From Leptospira wolffii serovar Khorat str. Khorat-H2 (GTDB taxonomy: Bacteria; Spirochaetota; Leptospiria; Leptospirales; Leptospiraceae), in the NCBI RefSeq assembly GCF_000306115.2, contig NZ_AKWX02000007.1, positions 434,001-498,000 on the forward strand: DNA of 64,000 nt, given 5' to 3'. The notes under the pieces are model-generated. The model searched no databases. It was given only the letters and a program-made list of their open reading frames with translations, and had not been told where the DNA came from. Shown here in pieces: positions 15,978 through 25,419 of the stretch (position 1 is the first letter of the stretch; each line of letters begins with the position of its first letter). A program made the position numbers and the translations under genes.

Positions 15978-17783
15978 TTATGGGGTAAATTTGAACTTCT
16001 CGTTATCCGTCCAAGCGCAAGGCCATTGGATGAGGAGCCCGCCGTCTCCGGCTGCCGCACCTGCGATATCCAGACACTGGCTACTATGCTTGGCTTGCAG
16101 TGCGAAGTATCCGTCTCCATAGGATAGAAGTTGGAATCTTTGGTTGGATCCGCTTCCGCAGGAATACTGGACCACATTGGTCCCGCCTGCATTAGACGCA
16201 CCCTTCACATCCATACACTTACCGCTATGTTTGGCGCTGATTTTGAAATAACCGTCTCCGGTAGATTCCAAGGACCATTTTTGGTTGTCCGCATTTAGAT
16301 TCGCCCATTGCCAGATATTCACGCTGTCAGAAGTGCTTGCGCCTCCGACATCCAGAACCCTGCCGCTATGCTTGGCCCAAATCGTGGAGAAATCGGAACC
16401 AGTAGGATCGTTTACGAAAGGAATATTTCCACCCACGGAAGATTTGCCGCATCCGTCGGATCCGCAACCCGCACGGGAGCGCCAGTCTCCTCTTTCCATC
16501 GGGTGACCGATACCGTCAAAGCATGCGTCTCCTTGGCAATTCATCCAATCCGGAGCATCGCTACCTCTTTTCAAACGAACTAAGTTGTTCCAAGAATCCA
16601 TGTGGTAATCGTTGCCGCCCGGATTTCTATAATCTTCGAAGTAAAGGCATCCGCCGGATCCGCCGTCGTCATGGAAAGTTCCGTGAGCATTCTTACCTAC
16701 GTAACCGACAGGGTGGGTTCCATCTACTACTTGGAAATTACCGATTTCTTTGGAATACCAACCGGAATGCTGGGAGAAAGCGACTCTCTTCATTTGGCCG
16801 TTCACGACTAAGACAGAAATTCCTTCCCAGTCTGCTGCATGGCTTCCGAAGCTTAGGAAACAGGTACTTTGCCATGCATAAAAGAACCAATACCGAATCA
16901 GAACCGCATTCGTACCAACCTGAGCCGTGTCATAATAGATAGGCACTTGGTTATTGCTAATGGAAGAATAGTCTTTATTGCAAAGGGATTGAGGAGAAGC
17001 TCCCGCGGCTCTCTGCGTGAAATAACTTCCCGCATCGCTTGGGAAACATTTGCCGGAATCGCCGGAACCTGTCGTGGTCTCCTGATCGAATCTCAAACGA
17101 GGGGCGAATTGCTGAGCCAACGCGTCGTGATCGATATTGGGTCCGCCGTTATCCGCTTGGCAAAGGTAGAGAGCCATACTATCGCAATATCTGCCGTTAC
17201 AACTAGCGCCCGCAATATACATGGATTCAGGAGCTACGAATTTACCGCCGTCCTCTTCCGAGATCGGTCCGGTCCAGTAGCATCCTGTCCTTACGTTATT
17301 ATTATTCAATTGCGAACATTTCAAGGAAACGTTATCGCAATAGCTTCCGGAGCATTTGATTCCAGTCACGAATCCGTTGTTGTCGCAAATACGATAATTG
17401 GTTCCTTCTTCGGAAAACCAATCCGTCCACCAGCTATTGGTCTGCGTGTATCCGGATTCGCTTGCGAGAAGGTTCACATCGTCGCAATAACGGCCGCTAC
17501 ATTTTAAACCGCGAGTGAGGAAGGCAGTTCCGGTTTCGATCGGATTCGCTCCATCCGTGGTCCAATTCAACCAATGGGGCGGGAAGATTTCGGTGTGGAA
17601 ATAGCTGCTCGCGCTTACCAGTCCTCCTCCGTTTTCCGCTTTTTGGGGGGTAAGTCCGTTAACAAGAGCGGATAATAATTCCGACCCGGACCCGGAACTC
17701 TTCTCGCTGCATGCGAACGACATGCCGCAGAGAAGGCTAACACAAGCCAGCACCGAAAGGTGCCGAACGATTTTTCTCTTCAT
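15978..17783 (-). CDS. Secreted lipoprotein with Cys-repeat region, Vps62-like core and ricin B lectin domain
   Basis: 601-residue exported protein. The signal peptide ends in SFAC near residue 25, a loose leptospiral lipobox. Residues about 90-215 hold three copies of a 'C(S/N)G(R/S)YCD.(V/M).L' repeat (KCSGRYCDDVNL, KCSGSYCDNVSL, SCNGRYCDSMAL), each with further cysteines. The middle (about 230-420) has 'LIRYWFFYAW' and 'SHAADWEGISVLV', resembling Vps62/NPP1-type domains. The last ~125 residues are a ricin-type beta-trefoil with three repeats, each carrying a 'AKHSG(K/R)CLD(V/I)' strand and QxW/QxF-like ends. Sugar binding at a surface is plausible; enzymatic activity is not shown. It is a single gene ending at a strong shared terminator. 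Confidence 0.8.
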   Translation of the reverse strand: MKRKIVRHLSVLACVSLLCGMSFACSEKSSGSGSELLSALVNGLTPQKAENGGGLVSASSYFHTEIFPPHWLNWTTDGANPIETGTAFLTRGLKCSGRYCDDVNLLASESGYTQTNSWWTDWFSEEGTNYRICDNNGFVTGIKCSGSYCDNVSLKCSQLNNNNVRTGCYWTGPISEEDGGKFVAPESMYIAGASCNGRYCDSMALYLCQADNGGPNIDHDALAQQFAPRLRFDQETTTGSGDSGKCFPSDAGSYFTQRAAGASPQSLCNKDYSSISNNQVPIYYDTAQVGTNAVLIRYWFFYAWQSTCFLSFGSHAADWEGISVLVVNGQMKRVAFSQHSGWYSKEIGNFQVVDGTHPVGYVGKNAHGTFHDDGGSGGCLYFEDYRNPGGNDYHMDSWNNLVRLKRGSDAPDWMNCQGDACFDGIGHPMERGDWRSRAGCGSDGCGKSSVGGNIPFVNDPTGSDFSTIWAKHSGRVLDVGGASTSDSVNIWQWANLNADNQKWSLESTGDGYFKISAKHSGKCMDVKGASNAGGTNVVQYSCGSGSNQRFQLLSYGDGYFALQAKHSSQCLDIAGAAAGDGGLLIQWPCAWTDNEKFKFTP

Positions 17784-18118
17784 CTTACATCCTCTTTCAT
17801 TTGGGGAGGTTTCTTTAATTTAACGGGAAGAATAGCATACGGGACTTAATCCTTACTTATATTCAGAATAGCTTTGGGAGAATTTCTTAGGAAAAGGTTC
17901 GGAAAGGAGAGAAAAAGCGATCGCTCACCGTAGAATCGAGAGTTTCCGTTTGATTTAATTTTTATATAACATTTGTTTTATTTAGTGGGTTGTGCAAGGA
18001 TTCGGGAATTCCAGTCGAAATACATTCTTCTTTTATAATATATTTTTATATAGTTCGTCGTTTTGTGCCGGCTTCTTGGAACGCGATCTCGTCCCGAGAC
18101 AGCTCTATTCTAAGGATT
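17784..18118. other. AT-rich gap between lectin-like and alkB genes
   Basis: About 335 bases upstream of the lectin-like gene and downstream of alkB (both minus strand). It should carry the promoter of the lectin-like gene. There are two AT-rich blocks (near 17950-17985 and 18030-18055) and a small hairpin TCTCG-TCC-CGAGA near 18090, with no convincing gene. Confidence 0.45.
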
Positions 18119-18727
18119 TCACTCTTGGGGGATCATTGTGCGGAAAGTCAAATTGATCCGAGGTATGAGTATTTTCTTGGCCTTGGGTAAGGAATGCAGC
18201 CATTTGTCCTGAGTTTCTTCTCTCATCAGTAGCAGGCTGCCGCTTTCTAGAAGAATGGAAACTTGTTCCTTCGTCTTTTTATGCCTGAATAGAAATCTTC
18301 TCTCGGCTCCTAGGCTCAAAGAGGCTATGGCGGAATTCTTTCCCAGGGCCTTCTCGTCGTCGCTATGCCAGGCCATTCCTTCCTCTCCGGAATGATACAG
18401 ATTGAGGAGACAAGAATTGAATTTGCTATTCGATAAGGATTCTACGATTCTCTTTAGTTCCGACAAATCCCTGGTCCAGGAAAGTGCCGTTTTAATCGTA
18501 TTCGAATAGGCATACTTGTAATCCGAATCTCCGAACCAAGCGACCTTCCTTTTGGTAACGATATGCTTGCCGAAGATAATCGCCTCGTCGTTTTTCCAAG
18601 GGATTTCCCGTAGTAATCGAAAAAAATACGAGTCGGCAGTATTCTTATCCAACACGGATCCGTAATATTCCGATACGCCTTCATAAGGTAGAAGATTCAA
18701 GGGAAGAATAGGGGAGAATAAATCCAT
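18119..18727 (-). CDS. alkB: AlkB-type 2-oxoglutarate/Fe(II) DNA demethylase
   Basis: 202-residue AlkB family dioxygenase (eukaryotic ALKBH2/3-like in pattern). The Fe ligands H121-x-D123 (WHSDDE) and H178 are present, and the C-terminal signature R190-x-N-L-T-F-R196 binds 2-oxoglutarate. The enzyme removes 1-methyladenine and 3-methylcytosine by oxidation. It lies 15 bases downstream of the ada-like gene on the same strand, an operon arrangement seen in many bacteria, and so belongs to an adaptive alkylation response. All catalytic residues I looked for are present. Confidence 0.92.
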   Translation of the reverse strand: MDLFSPILPLNLLPYEGVSEYYGSVLDKNTADSYFFRLLREIPWKNDEAIIFGKHIVTKRKVAWFGDSDYKYAYSNTIKTALSWTRDLSELKRIVESLSNSKFNSCLLNLYHSGEEGMAWHSDDEKALGKNSAIASLSLGAERRFLFRHKKTKEQVSILLESGSLLLMREETQDKWLHSLPKAKKILIPRINLTFRTMIPQE

Positions 18728-18742
18728 TCGATTCTTCCCGGA

Positions 18743-19621
18743 TCAGATTGCGTTTTCGGAGAAAGACTCGTTCGCAAGATTCTTGTCCAATCTGGCCGCT
18801 TCCCATCCGATCATCGCAGCCTTACGGGAATCTCCCCAGTGGTATTCCCCGAATTCTCCGTTGGATCGAATCACCCTATGGCAGGGAATGAGGAAGGCGA
18901 CCGGATTGTCTCCGACCGCGCTCCCTACGGCTCTGGAGGCATTGGGGTTGCCGATGCTTTTTGCGAGATCTCCGTAAGTTGTAAGACTCCCCGGAGGAAT
19001 TCTTAAAAGAGATTCCCAAACCTTAATTTGAAAATCCGTGCCTTTCAAATGCAGTTTGACCCGCTTCCATTCCTTCCAATCCCTATTTAAAAAATCCAAA
19101 AGATCGTCTTGGATCGTATCCGTTTTCTCCTGGAAATTCGCGTTAGGGAAAATGGATTTAAGCTCCGAGAAAGTCTTCTTTTGATCGTCGCAGAATGCGA
19201 GATAGCAGATTCCTTTGTGGGTGGAAGCGATGATGATTCTACCGAAAGAACTTTCGGAGAAACGGTAATTTATGGAGAGACTTTCCCCACCGTTTTTATA
19301 TTCGCCGGGAGTCATTCCTTCTATATTTACGAAAAGATCATGTAGTCTTCCCGTTCCGGAGAGTCCGGATTCGAAGGCCGCATCGAGTAACGTGGACCTG
19401 CCTTGTCTCAGCAGTTTTTTCGCGTATTCTAAAGTGGTATATTGAAGGAATTTTTTAGGACTTACTCCGGCCCAATCGCTGAACATTCTCTGGAAATGAT
19501 AGGGACTGAGATGCAGTTTCTCCGCGATCTTTTCGAGATCCGGCTGTTTCTGAAAATTCTTACGAATGTAATCGATCGCTTCCGCGATTCGATTGAAATC
19601 GGTGAGGTCTTGCTCTTTCAT
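18743..19621 (-). CDS. ada: Ada-like AraC regulator fused to O6-methylguanine-DNA methyltransferase
   Basis: 292 residues. An AraC-type DNA-binding domain is at about 10-108 (IAEKLHLSPYHFQRMFSDWAGVSPKKFL) and a methyltransferase domain at about 125-285 with the acceptor motif PCHRV, Cys247, and the usual 'GNPNASRAVGSA' helix. The N-terminal Ada zinc domain, whose Cys takes methyl groups from phosphotriesters and switches E. coli Ada on, is absent; the protein starts directly at the AraC part. It still can repair O6-methylguanine; how it would sense damage is unclear. It is first gene of the ada-alkB operon. Confidence 0.9.
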   Translation of the reverse strand: MKEQDLTDFNRIAEAIDYIRKNFQKQPDLEKIAEKLHLSPYHFQRMFSDWAGVSPKKFLQYTTLEYAKKLLRQGRSTLLDAAFESGLSGTGRLHDLFVNIEGMTPGEYKNGGESLSINYRFSESSFGRIIIASTHKGICYLAFCDDQKKTFSELKSIFPNANFQEKTDTIQDDLLDFLNRDWKEWKRVKLHLKGTDFQIKVWESLLRIPPGSLTTYGDLAKSIGNPNASRAVGSAVGDNPVAFLIPCHRVIRSNGEFGEYHWGDSRKAAMIGWEAARLDKNLANESFSENAI

Positions 19622-19743
19622 CCTTCTGATTCTAAGGCCATATTCCTATCGGGAAAACCCGATACTTGCTTTTTTTTCGAATCGGGGAGGATTCCCGGGA
19701 CGAATTTTGCAACCGGAAGAGACTTTAGGTATCGTATTCTATA

Positions 19744-20469
19744 ATGCATTCCAAAAATCATCCAAGTAAAAACAAGAATCGCGAAAAGAAGACCCACCCG
19801 GGAAGTTCAAAATGGGCGAGAAAGGCTTTGCGTTGGTTCGGGAGAATCTACGGGAGCCTTTTTTATAAGACCGAGGCTCACGGTCTGGAAAATGTTCCTA
19901 CGGAAGGAACCGTGCTCGTTCTTTGCAAGCACCAGAGGAACGACGATATTCCTTTGGGTCTGGCAAAGGCGCTCTACCATAGAAGAATGGACATTTGGGC
20001 GATCATGAAGGATTCTTTGGCTTCTCCTATGTTCTTTAACTTCTTCCTGAAATGCGGGGGGATTCCTCTGAACCGTACGGAACCTAGAAAAAGTAAGGAC
20101 GATCTTCTGTTCGCTCAAAAGGTTCTTTTTCAAGGAAACATGTTGGTTATTTTTCCGGAGCAGACTACCGTTCCTTACAAAATGGGAAAAGGAAGACCTG
20201 GAGGTTTTCGTTTCATCGTGGGTAAGTTGGAATCGCCTCTGCCCATTTTATGTCTGGGATTGGATTACAAGCCTAGAGGTTTCTTGCGCAGAACCAGCTT
20301 AGTCGTTAGAGCGGGAGAATTGAAGTATCTGCAACCGGATCAGGATCCGGAAGAATTCATGCACGAATGTATGCATGAAATCGCGAGATTAACGAATATG
20401 GAATATCCTTTCGAATACAAGAAAAAGGCTTCCGATTCCGAATCCGATATTTTGGAAGCGGTCACCTGA
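19744..20469 (+). CDS. Lysophospholipid acyltransferase (PlsC family)
   Basis: 241-residue 1-acyl-glycerol-3-phosphate acyltransferase-like protein. The acyltransferase block I HxxxxD motif is present as HQRNDD (about residue 59), block II as GGIPLNRTEPRKSKDDL, and block III as FPEQT, where the usual FPEGT glycine is replaced. It transfers acyl chains to lysophospholipids or related acceptors at the inner membrane. The 'FPEQT' change leaves the Glu intact, so activity is likely. It is monocistronic, with a strong hairpin after the stop. Confidence 0.85.
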   Translation: MHSKNHPSKNKNREKKTHPGSSKWARKALRWFGRIYGSLFYKTEAHGLENVPTEGTVLVLCKHQRNDDIPLGLAKALYHRRMDIWAIMKDSLASPMFFNFFLKCGGIPLNRTEPRKSKDDLLFAQKVLFQGNMLVIFPEQTTVPYKMGKGRPGGFRFIVGKLESPLPILCLGLDYKPRGFLRRTSLVVRAGELKYLQPDQDPEEFMHECMHEIARLTNMEYPFEYKKKASDSESDILEAVT

Positions 20470-20483
20470 GAATCGCTCGATTG

Positions 20484-20509
20484 TAGTCCGGGAAATCGAT
20501 CCCGGACTA
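20484..20509 (+). terminator. Hairpin after the acyltransferase gene
   Basis: TAGTCCGGG (20484-20492), loop AAATCGAT, CCCGGACTA (20501-20509), a perfect 9-bp stem. Only a broken T-run (TTATTCTTTCC) follows, so it is a moderate terminator. Confidence 0.6.
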
Positions 20510-20582
20510 GGCTTATTCTTTCCATTTGGATTGACATTCTATAAATAATTTCCCATCGTTTCCGAATATTTAGGAGAATAGA

Positions 20583-20759
20583 ATGTCGGCGAAATTCGAA
20601 GTTTATAAAGACAATTCAGGCAAATTCAGATTTAGGCTCAAAGCAGGAAACGGAGAGATCATCGCTCAAGGCGAGGCTTACGAATCCAAGCAGGCTTGTT
20701 TGAACGGTATCGAATCCATAAAAAAGAACGCGCCTAACGCGAATATCGTAGAGGTCTGA
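20583..20759 (+). CDS. YegP/DUF1508-family small protein
   Basis: 58-residue protein translated by hand from the ATG at 20583 (ribosome site TAGGAG seven bases upstream) to the TGA at 20757. It matches the single DUF1508 repeat: KFEVYKDNSGKFRFRLKA near the start, then 'NGEIIAQGEAYESKQACLNGIESIKKN' and a final 'A.I.EV'. E. coli YegP has two tandem copies; single-copy versions are frequent. Function is unknown. It stands alone between the acyltransferase and a convergent phosphatase gene. Confidence 0.85.
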   Translation: MSAKFEVYKDNSGKFRFRLKAGNGEIIAQGEAYESKQACLNGIESIKKNAPNANIVEV

Positions 20760-20803
20760 TCCTTATCTCCGGCGCGGATCCGTCCGGATTCGCCCGGTAA
20801 AGT

Positions 20804-22846
20804 TTATAGAACTTCCACCGCTAACAAAGTGACGTCGTCCTGGAGCCCTTTCGGTCCCACAAATATCTTTAATTCCGATATCAGTCCTTCTGCAACTTCT
20901 CTCAGTTCCACTTCCCGACTCAATAGGGATAATACCCGACTCTCTCCGAATTCCCTTCTTTCTTGGTCGAATTCTTCGAATATGCCGTCCGAAAAAAAGA
21001 AGATGCGATTTCCGGATTCCAGGGGAATAGGCAAATTCTTATAAACCGCGTTCTTTTTCAGACCGATGATGGGCCCCCTGGAGTATATATAATCCGCCTC
21101 GTCCTCTTTACGTTTCATTATTTGGGCCGGGTGACCTGCGGAAGAATAATACAGCATATTGGCGTTCAGATCTATATCTGCAAGCACAGCGGAAAATATG
21201 ATATTGATGCTCTGGTATTTCTGGATGCATTCCGCATTCAGAAGTTCTAATATACGAGACGGCTCCGCCTTGATCGTTTTCAATCTTTCGAATTCCGCCT
21301 TGATCGTCATGGTTAAGAGCGCCGCCTGGACTCCGTGTCCCGTCGCATCCACGAGGAATAATCGGAAATATCCGGGCTCCACTTCGAAGATATCGTAATA
21401 ATCCCCGCCGATCTCCGACATGGGAAGATATAGGGGATGAATGGATAGGCTCTTACCGTTCAGATTCAACTTAGGTAGGGTTTTCTGTTGTAATTTCTTG
21501 GCCAGGGAGAGGTCCGCTCGGAGTAGCTTCAAGGATTCGTTCAGATTCTCCGTTCTCTCCACCACGATTCTTTCCAAATTTACGTTCAGCTCCTTCAATT
21601 CTTCCCCTAGATTTTCGGCCATCACGAATCCTTTGGAGAAGCGGGAGGCGAGTAGAACGCATTGGGAGAGAACCAGGGCGAGAACTCCGTAAGGAACCAA
21701 GTAGACCGAATCGATGATCTTGTTTAAATAAAGTACGTCGTTTGTAACCGTGGAAAGATTCACGAGTAGGCTGAATAGACAGATTCTCGCTCCGTCTACT
21801 TTTCGAAAAGCCATCGCGCTTAATTTGACAAACAGATAGACCAGTAGTCCTATCATCAGAAATTCCAAAGAATTGATAAAAAAGGACCGGGTGAAGAATT
21901 CGGTAGGAGCGATCGCGGGGACGATCACGAGTGGGATGCTTAGATAAAAAATCGTCCTAAATACGATGTCCCTTTCGAACTCGTTTCGAAAGACCGACTT
22001 AACGTATAAAACGGTCCCTGGCAAAAGTAAGAACAAGAATAGGATCTCTCCTCTAACTACGAAATCGTAGTCTTGATAGAAAGGAATCAGGTTCCAGAAG
22101 ATCCTTTCTCCGTAGAACGTGACTCGAAACGCGATGCAAAGGCAGAGCAAGGCGAAAAAGATCGCGGAAGAGTCCCTTCTTCTCATTAAATAAAACGTAA
22201 AGTGATAGATCGCCATCGCGAAAAGCGTTCCGAATGTGATGGAATCCAGAACGGAGGAGACCTGGGAAATTTTCTGGATCTCTTCCATCGGGCCTAATTG
22301 AATTTGATTCCATAAACCGGAGCCGTTCGAGTATTTGAAATTGGATACTTGGATGAGTATTTCCGTCTCCGGCTTGTCCGAAAGGAAGCTGAAAATTCCC
22401 GGTCTATAACCGGGTTTGTAATGTTCCGGATTTTCTCCCGGACTTCCTCCTTGGACGATTTCCTTTCCGTTTATATAAAGTCGAAACGAAGAACTCACGG
22501 ACGCAAATTTCAGACAAAGATAGGGTTCTCTATCGGAAGGCAAAAGGATACGCAGCCTATAACTCGCATAACCGAAGCCTGAGTTTTTCTCTTTTCCGTA
22601 ACCGGATTTTTCCCATTTTCCGGGAACTTGTATAAAGCTCGCTCTCGCATCGCCTCGGTCGCTTTCTTTCGGATCTAAGAACTTTTTCCAATAAAATTCC
22701 CACTCGCCGTCCAGATCGACGGGACCCGAACTTCGGAAATTCCAAGAAGAAAGATCCAAAACTCCTTGGACCACTTTGGGAGAATTATGGCTATTTAGAC
22801 AACCGAGTAGGAAGGGAAGGATTAGCAAGCCTAGATAACGATGCAA
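20804..22846 (-). CDS. 7TMR-DISM receptor with SpoIIE/PP2C phosphatase output
   Basis: 680 residues. A signal peptide with lipobox LLGC (about residue 16) is followed by an extracellular jelly-roll-like 7TMR-DISM sensing domain (about 30-190; 'DLDGEWEFYW', 'YASYRLRI', 'RLYINGKEI', 'GLWNQIQLG'). Seven hydrophobic helices span about 200-400. A short coiled coil (LNVNLERIVVERTENL) leads to a PP2C-type SpoIIE phosphatase domain with the metal-binding motifs 'GGDYYDIF', 'VDATGHGVQAALLT' and the C-terminal 'DDVTLLAVEV'. It should dephosphorylate an anti-anti-sigma-type partner in response to an external signal; neither is known. It is divergent from the related 7TMR-DISM kinase at 23095. Confidence 0.85.
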   Translation of the reverse strand: MHRYLGLLILPFLLGCLNSHNSPKVVQGVLDLSSWNFRSSGPVDLDGEWEFYWKKFLDPKESDRGDARASFIQVPGKWEKSGYGKEKNSGFGYASYRLRILLPSDREPYLCLKFASVSSSFRLYINGKEIVQGGSPGENPEHYKPGYRPGIFSFLSDKPETEILIQVSNFKYSNGSGLWNQIQLGPMEEIQKISQVSSVLDSITFGTLFAMAIYHFTFYLMRRRDSSAIFFALLCLCIAFRVTFYGERIFWNLIPFYQDYDFVVRGEILFLFLLLPGTVLYVKSVFRNEFERDIVFRTIFYLSIPLVIVPAIAPTEFFTRSFFINSLEFLMIGLLVYLFVKLSAMAFRKVDGARICLFSLLVNLSTVTNDVLYLNKIIDSVYLVPYGVLALVLSQCVLLASRFSKGFVMAENLGEELKELNVNLERIVVERTENLNESLKLLRADLSLAKKLQQKTLPKLNLNGKSLSIHPLYLPMSEIGGDYYDIFEVEPGYFRLFLVDATGHGVQAALLTMTIKAEFERLKTIKAEPSRILELLNAECIQKYQSINIIFSAVLADIDLNANMLYYSSAGHPAQIMKRKEDEADYIYSRGPIIGLKKNAVYKNLPIPLESGNRIFFFSDGIFEEFDQERREFGESRVLSLLSREVELREVAEGLISELKIFVGPKGLQDDVTLLAVEVL

Positions 22847-23094
22847 GAATGTTTCCTTTCTTTCCGAGTGCAGTTCTTTCGAACGCTTTTCGATTCGAAG
22901 CCGGGCCTTGGATTTGCATGAAGTTATTTAAAAACCTGAATCCGAATAGTCAAAAATACTTCCGACTGCTTTTTTTCGAATTCTTCCTACAAAGGGATCC
23001 GATGAACAAGCGTTTGTCCCGAATGCAGCGGGGTTCATAAATAGGTCCCTATTTTTCGTTTACGGAATCTCGGATTCTATCCAATTTTGCTGTT

Positions 23095-25419
23095 ATGCAA
23101 ACGCGCCCGGGAACCTATTACGTTCTGCTATTCGCGTGCATTCTAGTCTTCGCTTGCGGATGCTCCTCTCCAAAGTCCATTTCCGCAAAAAAGGGAAGCT
23201 TGGATCTTTCCGCTTTGGATTTCGATTCTCATCAGACGATTCGTTTGGACGGAGAATGGGAATATTACCCGAATCGGTTCCTTGTTCCGGATGCAGAAAA
23301 GAAGGAAAAAGACCTCGGTGATACCCGTTACATTTCCGTGCCTTCCGTTTGGGATCTGGAAACGGACGGAAAAACGGGTCACGGATTTGCTTCGTATAGA
23401 TTGCAAATCCGGGGCAAAAAAAAAGAAAGGCTGGCCTTATATCTTCCGGATATCGGAACCTCTTACGTCCTTTACGTAAACGGGAGTCGTATCGCGGGAG
23501 CAGGCAAAGTGGGTGAAACCGCAGAATCCTCTTCCGCTTCGTATAATCCTCAGATAGCGATTTTGCCGAACGATACGGATCTGGATATAATATTACATGT
23601 TTCTAATTTTTCAAACCGATGGGGAGGCCTTTGGAATTTCATCGTTTTGGGCGATGTATCCGATATTATCCAGTATTCCAGCCGTAAGTTCGGAGTGGAT
23701 CTGATACTTTTTGCCGTGTCGAGTTGTATGTTCGTATACCACCTTTTCCTATTCTTCTTTCGGAGACAAGAAAAGGCCCCTCTCTATTTTTCCGTGTATT
23801 GCTTCTGGATCCTGTTGCGAGTAATGAGCACCGGAGAAAGGATTCTTTATAGTATGTTCTCCTTTCTCCCTTGGGATTTTTTGAATCGAATCGAGTATTT
23901 GAGTATTTATCTGGCAGGCGTTGCGTTATACTCCTTTTTGCATCGACTTTGTCCTACCGAGTTTTGGAGAAGGTTCGGTTTCTATCTGAACCTTCCTCTT
24001 TTCGTTTCTTCCGCTGCGGTAGTAATTCTTCCAAACGAATATTATACTTTGACTCTAATGCCTCTTTCCTATTATGTATTCGCCACTACCGCTCCGATTT
24101 GGGCGATTCTTCTCGGCTACGGTGTCTGGAAGAGGAATGAAGGGGCTTTATTCTTATTCATAGCCTATATCATAGATATGGTGCTAACTTATAACGACAT
24201 ATTCTTGGTTCTGGGATTTCTGGATACGACCTATCTCATACCTTATGCGTTGGTGTTTCTCGTAGTATCTTATTCTCTCCTGATCTCCAAATTATTTTCC
24301 GCCTCCTTCGAGCGTTCCCGTATTCTCTCCCTTAGGATGAAATCCTTGGTTTCTTCCACTCGGGAAATCATGCTTTCCACCTCTCATTCGGAGGCAGCGG
24401 GTTCCACCTTGGGAATTCTGCATCAAAATTTCGGAATAGATAATAACGCTTACATATACATCGCCGAGGGAGAAGGAGCGGTTTGGACGCGTTATACGAT
24501 TTCTAAGTTCGGAAATCCGATCGAATCGGAAAATATATCCGGAGAGGATTTGGAAAGAAGTTACGGAGTCCCGTGGGAAAGGATTTCGGAACCGTTTTGG
24601 AAAGAAGGGAGGATGATTCTTCCCATTTTGAGCGATTCCCATCGACTTTTACTCAGTTTGCCTTCGTCTAGCCGTCTTGAGGAAGAATCGCAGATGGATT
24701 GGCTGCAGGGGATCGCTTACGCTCTCTTTCTCTCCATCCAGAACGTATCCAGACAGGATAGGGAAAAGCTCGCGATTTTGGGGGAACTTTCCGCGGAAAT
24801 CGTCCATGATATCGGACATCATATTATGTTAATACAGCAGAATCTTAAAACGATGGAAAACGGAACTTCTGAGGAGATGGTTGCCGCACTCCAGCGGACC
24901 AAAAAAGAAACGGACGCTCTGACGAATTTGTCCTACGATATTTTGGATTTTTCCAAGAATAGAATCATATTGGATCTTCGCTCCGTGGATATCCGGAAAT
25001 TCTTTCAGGAAATTGAAAGGGATTTGTATCTCTACTTCCGATCCATGCGGGGAGATTTCGAATTGCGATGCAAGGTCTCCGCTTCCGGAGAGTTCAGGTT
25101 GGATCCCTTGAGGATCCGTAGGCTCATCTTCAATTTGGCTAAAAATTCCATCGAGGCGATCGAAGGGGAAGTCGATTTTTCTGTACTCATAGAAAAGGAA
25201 TCCGAAGTATTGTACATGATTTTCCAAGACAATGGCCCGGGACTTAGCGAGGAGGCGAAGTCTATGCTGTTTCATTCTTCTTTGGATAGTAAGAAACCCC
25301 ACGGGGCGGGGCTCGGATTATCCATAGTGCGTAAAATCGCGGTAGCTCACGGAGGAGAAGTAATAGTGGATTCCGAACCCGGAAAGGGGAGTCGGTTTAC
25401 CGTGCTTCTGCCGAGTTAA
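23095..25419 (+). CDS. 7TMR-DISM sensor histidine kinase
   Basis: 774 residues with a lipoprotein-like signal (ILVFACGC). The extracellular jelly-roll domain ('RLDGEWEYYPNRFL', 'GFASYRLQI', 'YVLYVNGSRIAGAG', 'GGLWNFIVLG') closely resembles that of the phosphatase encoded on the other side of the shared promoter region. Seven helices follow (about 200-405), then a GAF-like segment and a histidine kinase core. The H box is 'AEIVHDIGHHI' near residue 570, the N box 'NLAKNSIEAIE', and G boxes are 'DNGPGLSE' and 'GAGLGLSIV'. The partner is probably the NarL-type regulator encoded convergently, whose stop codon overlaps by four bases. Confidence 0.88.
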   Translation: MQTRPGTYYVLLFACILVFACGCSSPKSISAKKGSLDLSALDFDSHQTIRLDGEWEYYPNRFLVPDAEKKEKDLGDTRYISVPSVWDLETDGKTGHGFASYRLQIRGKKKERLALYLPDIGTSYVLYVNGSRIAGAGKVGETAESSSASYNPQIAILPNDTDLDIILHVSNFSNRWGGLWNFIVLGDVSDIIQYSSRKFGVDLILFAVSSCMFVYHLFLFFFRRQEKAPLYFSVYCFWILLRVMSTGERILYSMFSFLPWDFLNRIEYLSIYLAGVALYSFLHRLCPTEFWRRFGFYLNLPLFVSSAAVVILPNEYYTLTLMPLSYYVFATTAPIWAILLGYGVWKRNEGALFLFIAYIIDMVLTYNDIFLVLGFLDTTYLIPYALVFLVVSYSLLISKLFSASFERSRILSLRMKSLVSSTREIMLSTSHSEAAGSTLGILHQNFGIDNNAYIYIAEGEGAVWTRYTISKFGNPIESENISGEDLERSYGVPWERISEPFWKEGRMILPILSDSHRLLLSLPSSSRLEEESQMDWLQGIAYALFLSIQNVSRQDREKLAILGELSAEIVHDIGHHIMLIQQNLKTMENGTSEEMVAALQRTKKETDALTNLSYDILDFSKNRIILDLRSVDIRKFFQEIERDLYLYFRSMRGDFELRCKVSASGEFRLDPLRIRRLIFNLAKNSIEAIEGEVDFSVLIEKESEVLYMIFQDNGPGLSEEAKSMLFHSSLDSKKPHGAGLGLSIVRKIAVAHGGEVIVDSEPGKGSRFTVLLPS

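Noticed and set aside
16869..17507. 212-codon open frame on the plus strand opposite the lectin-like gene
   Set aside because: It is antisense to a well-supported coding region, has a low-complexity composition and no recognisable motif or ribosome site.
22849..23040. 63-codon plus-strand frame in the divergent promoter between the two 7TMR-DISM genes
   Set aside because: No ribosome site and no similarity I can recognise; more likely promoter DNA.
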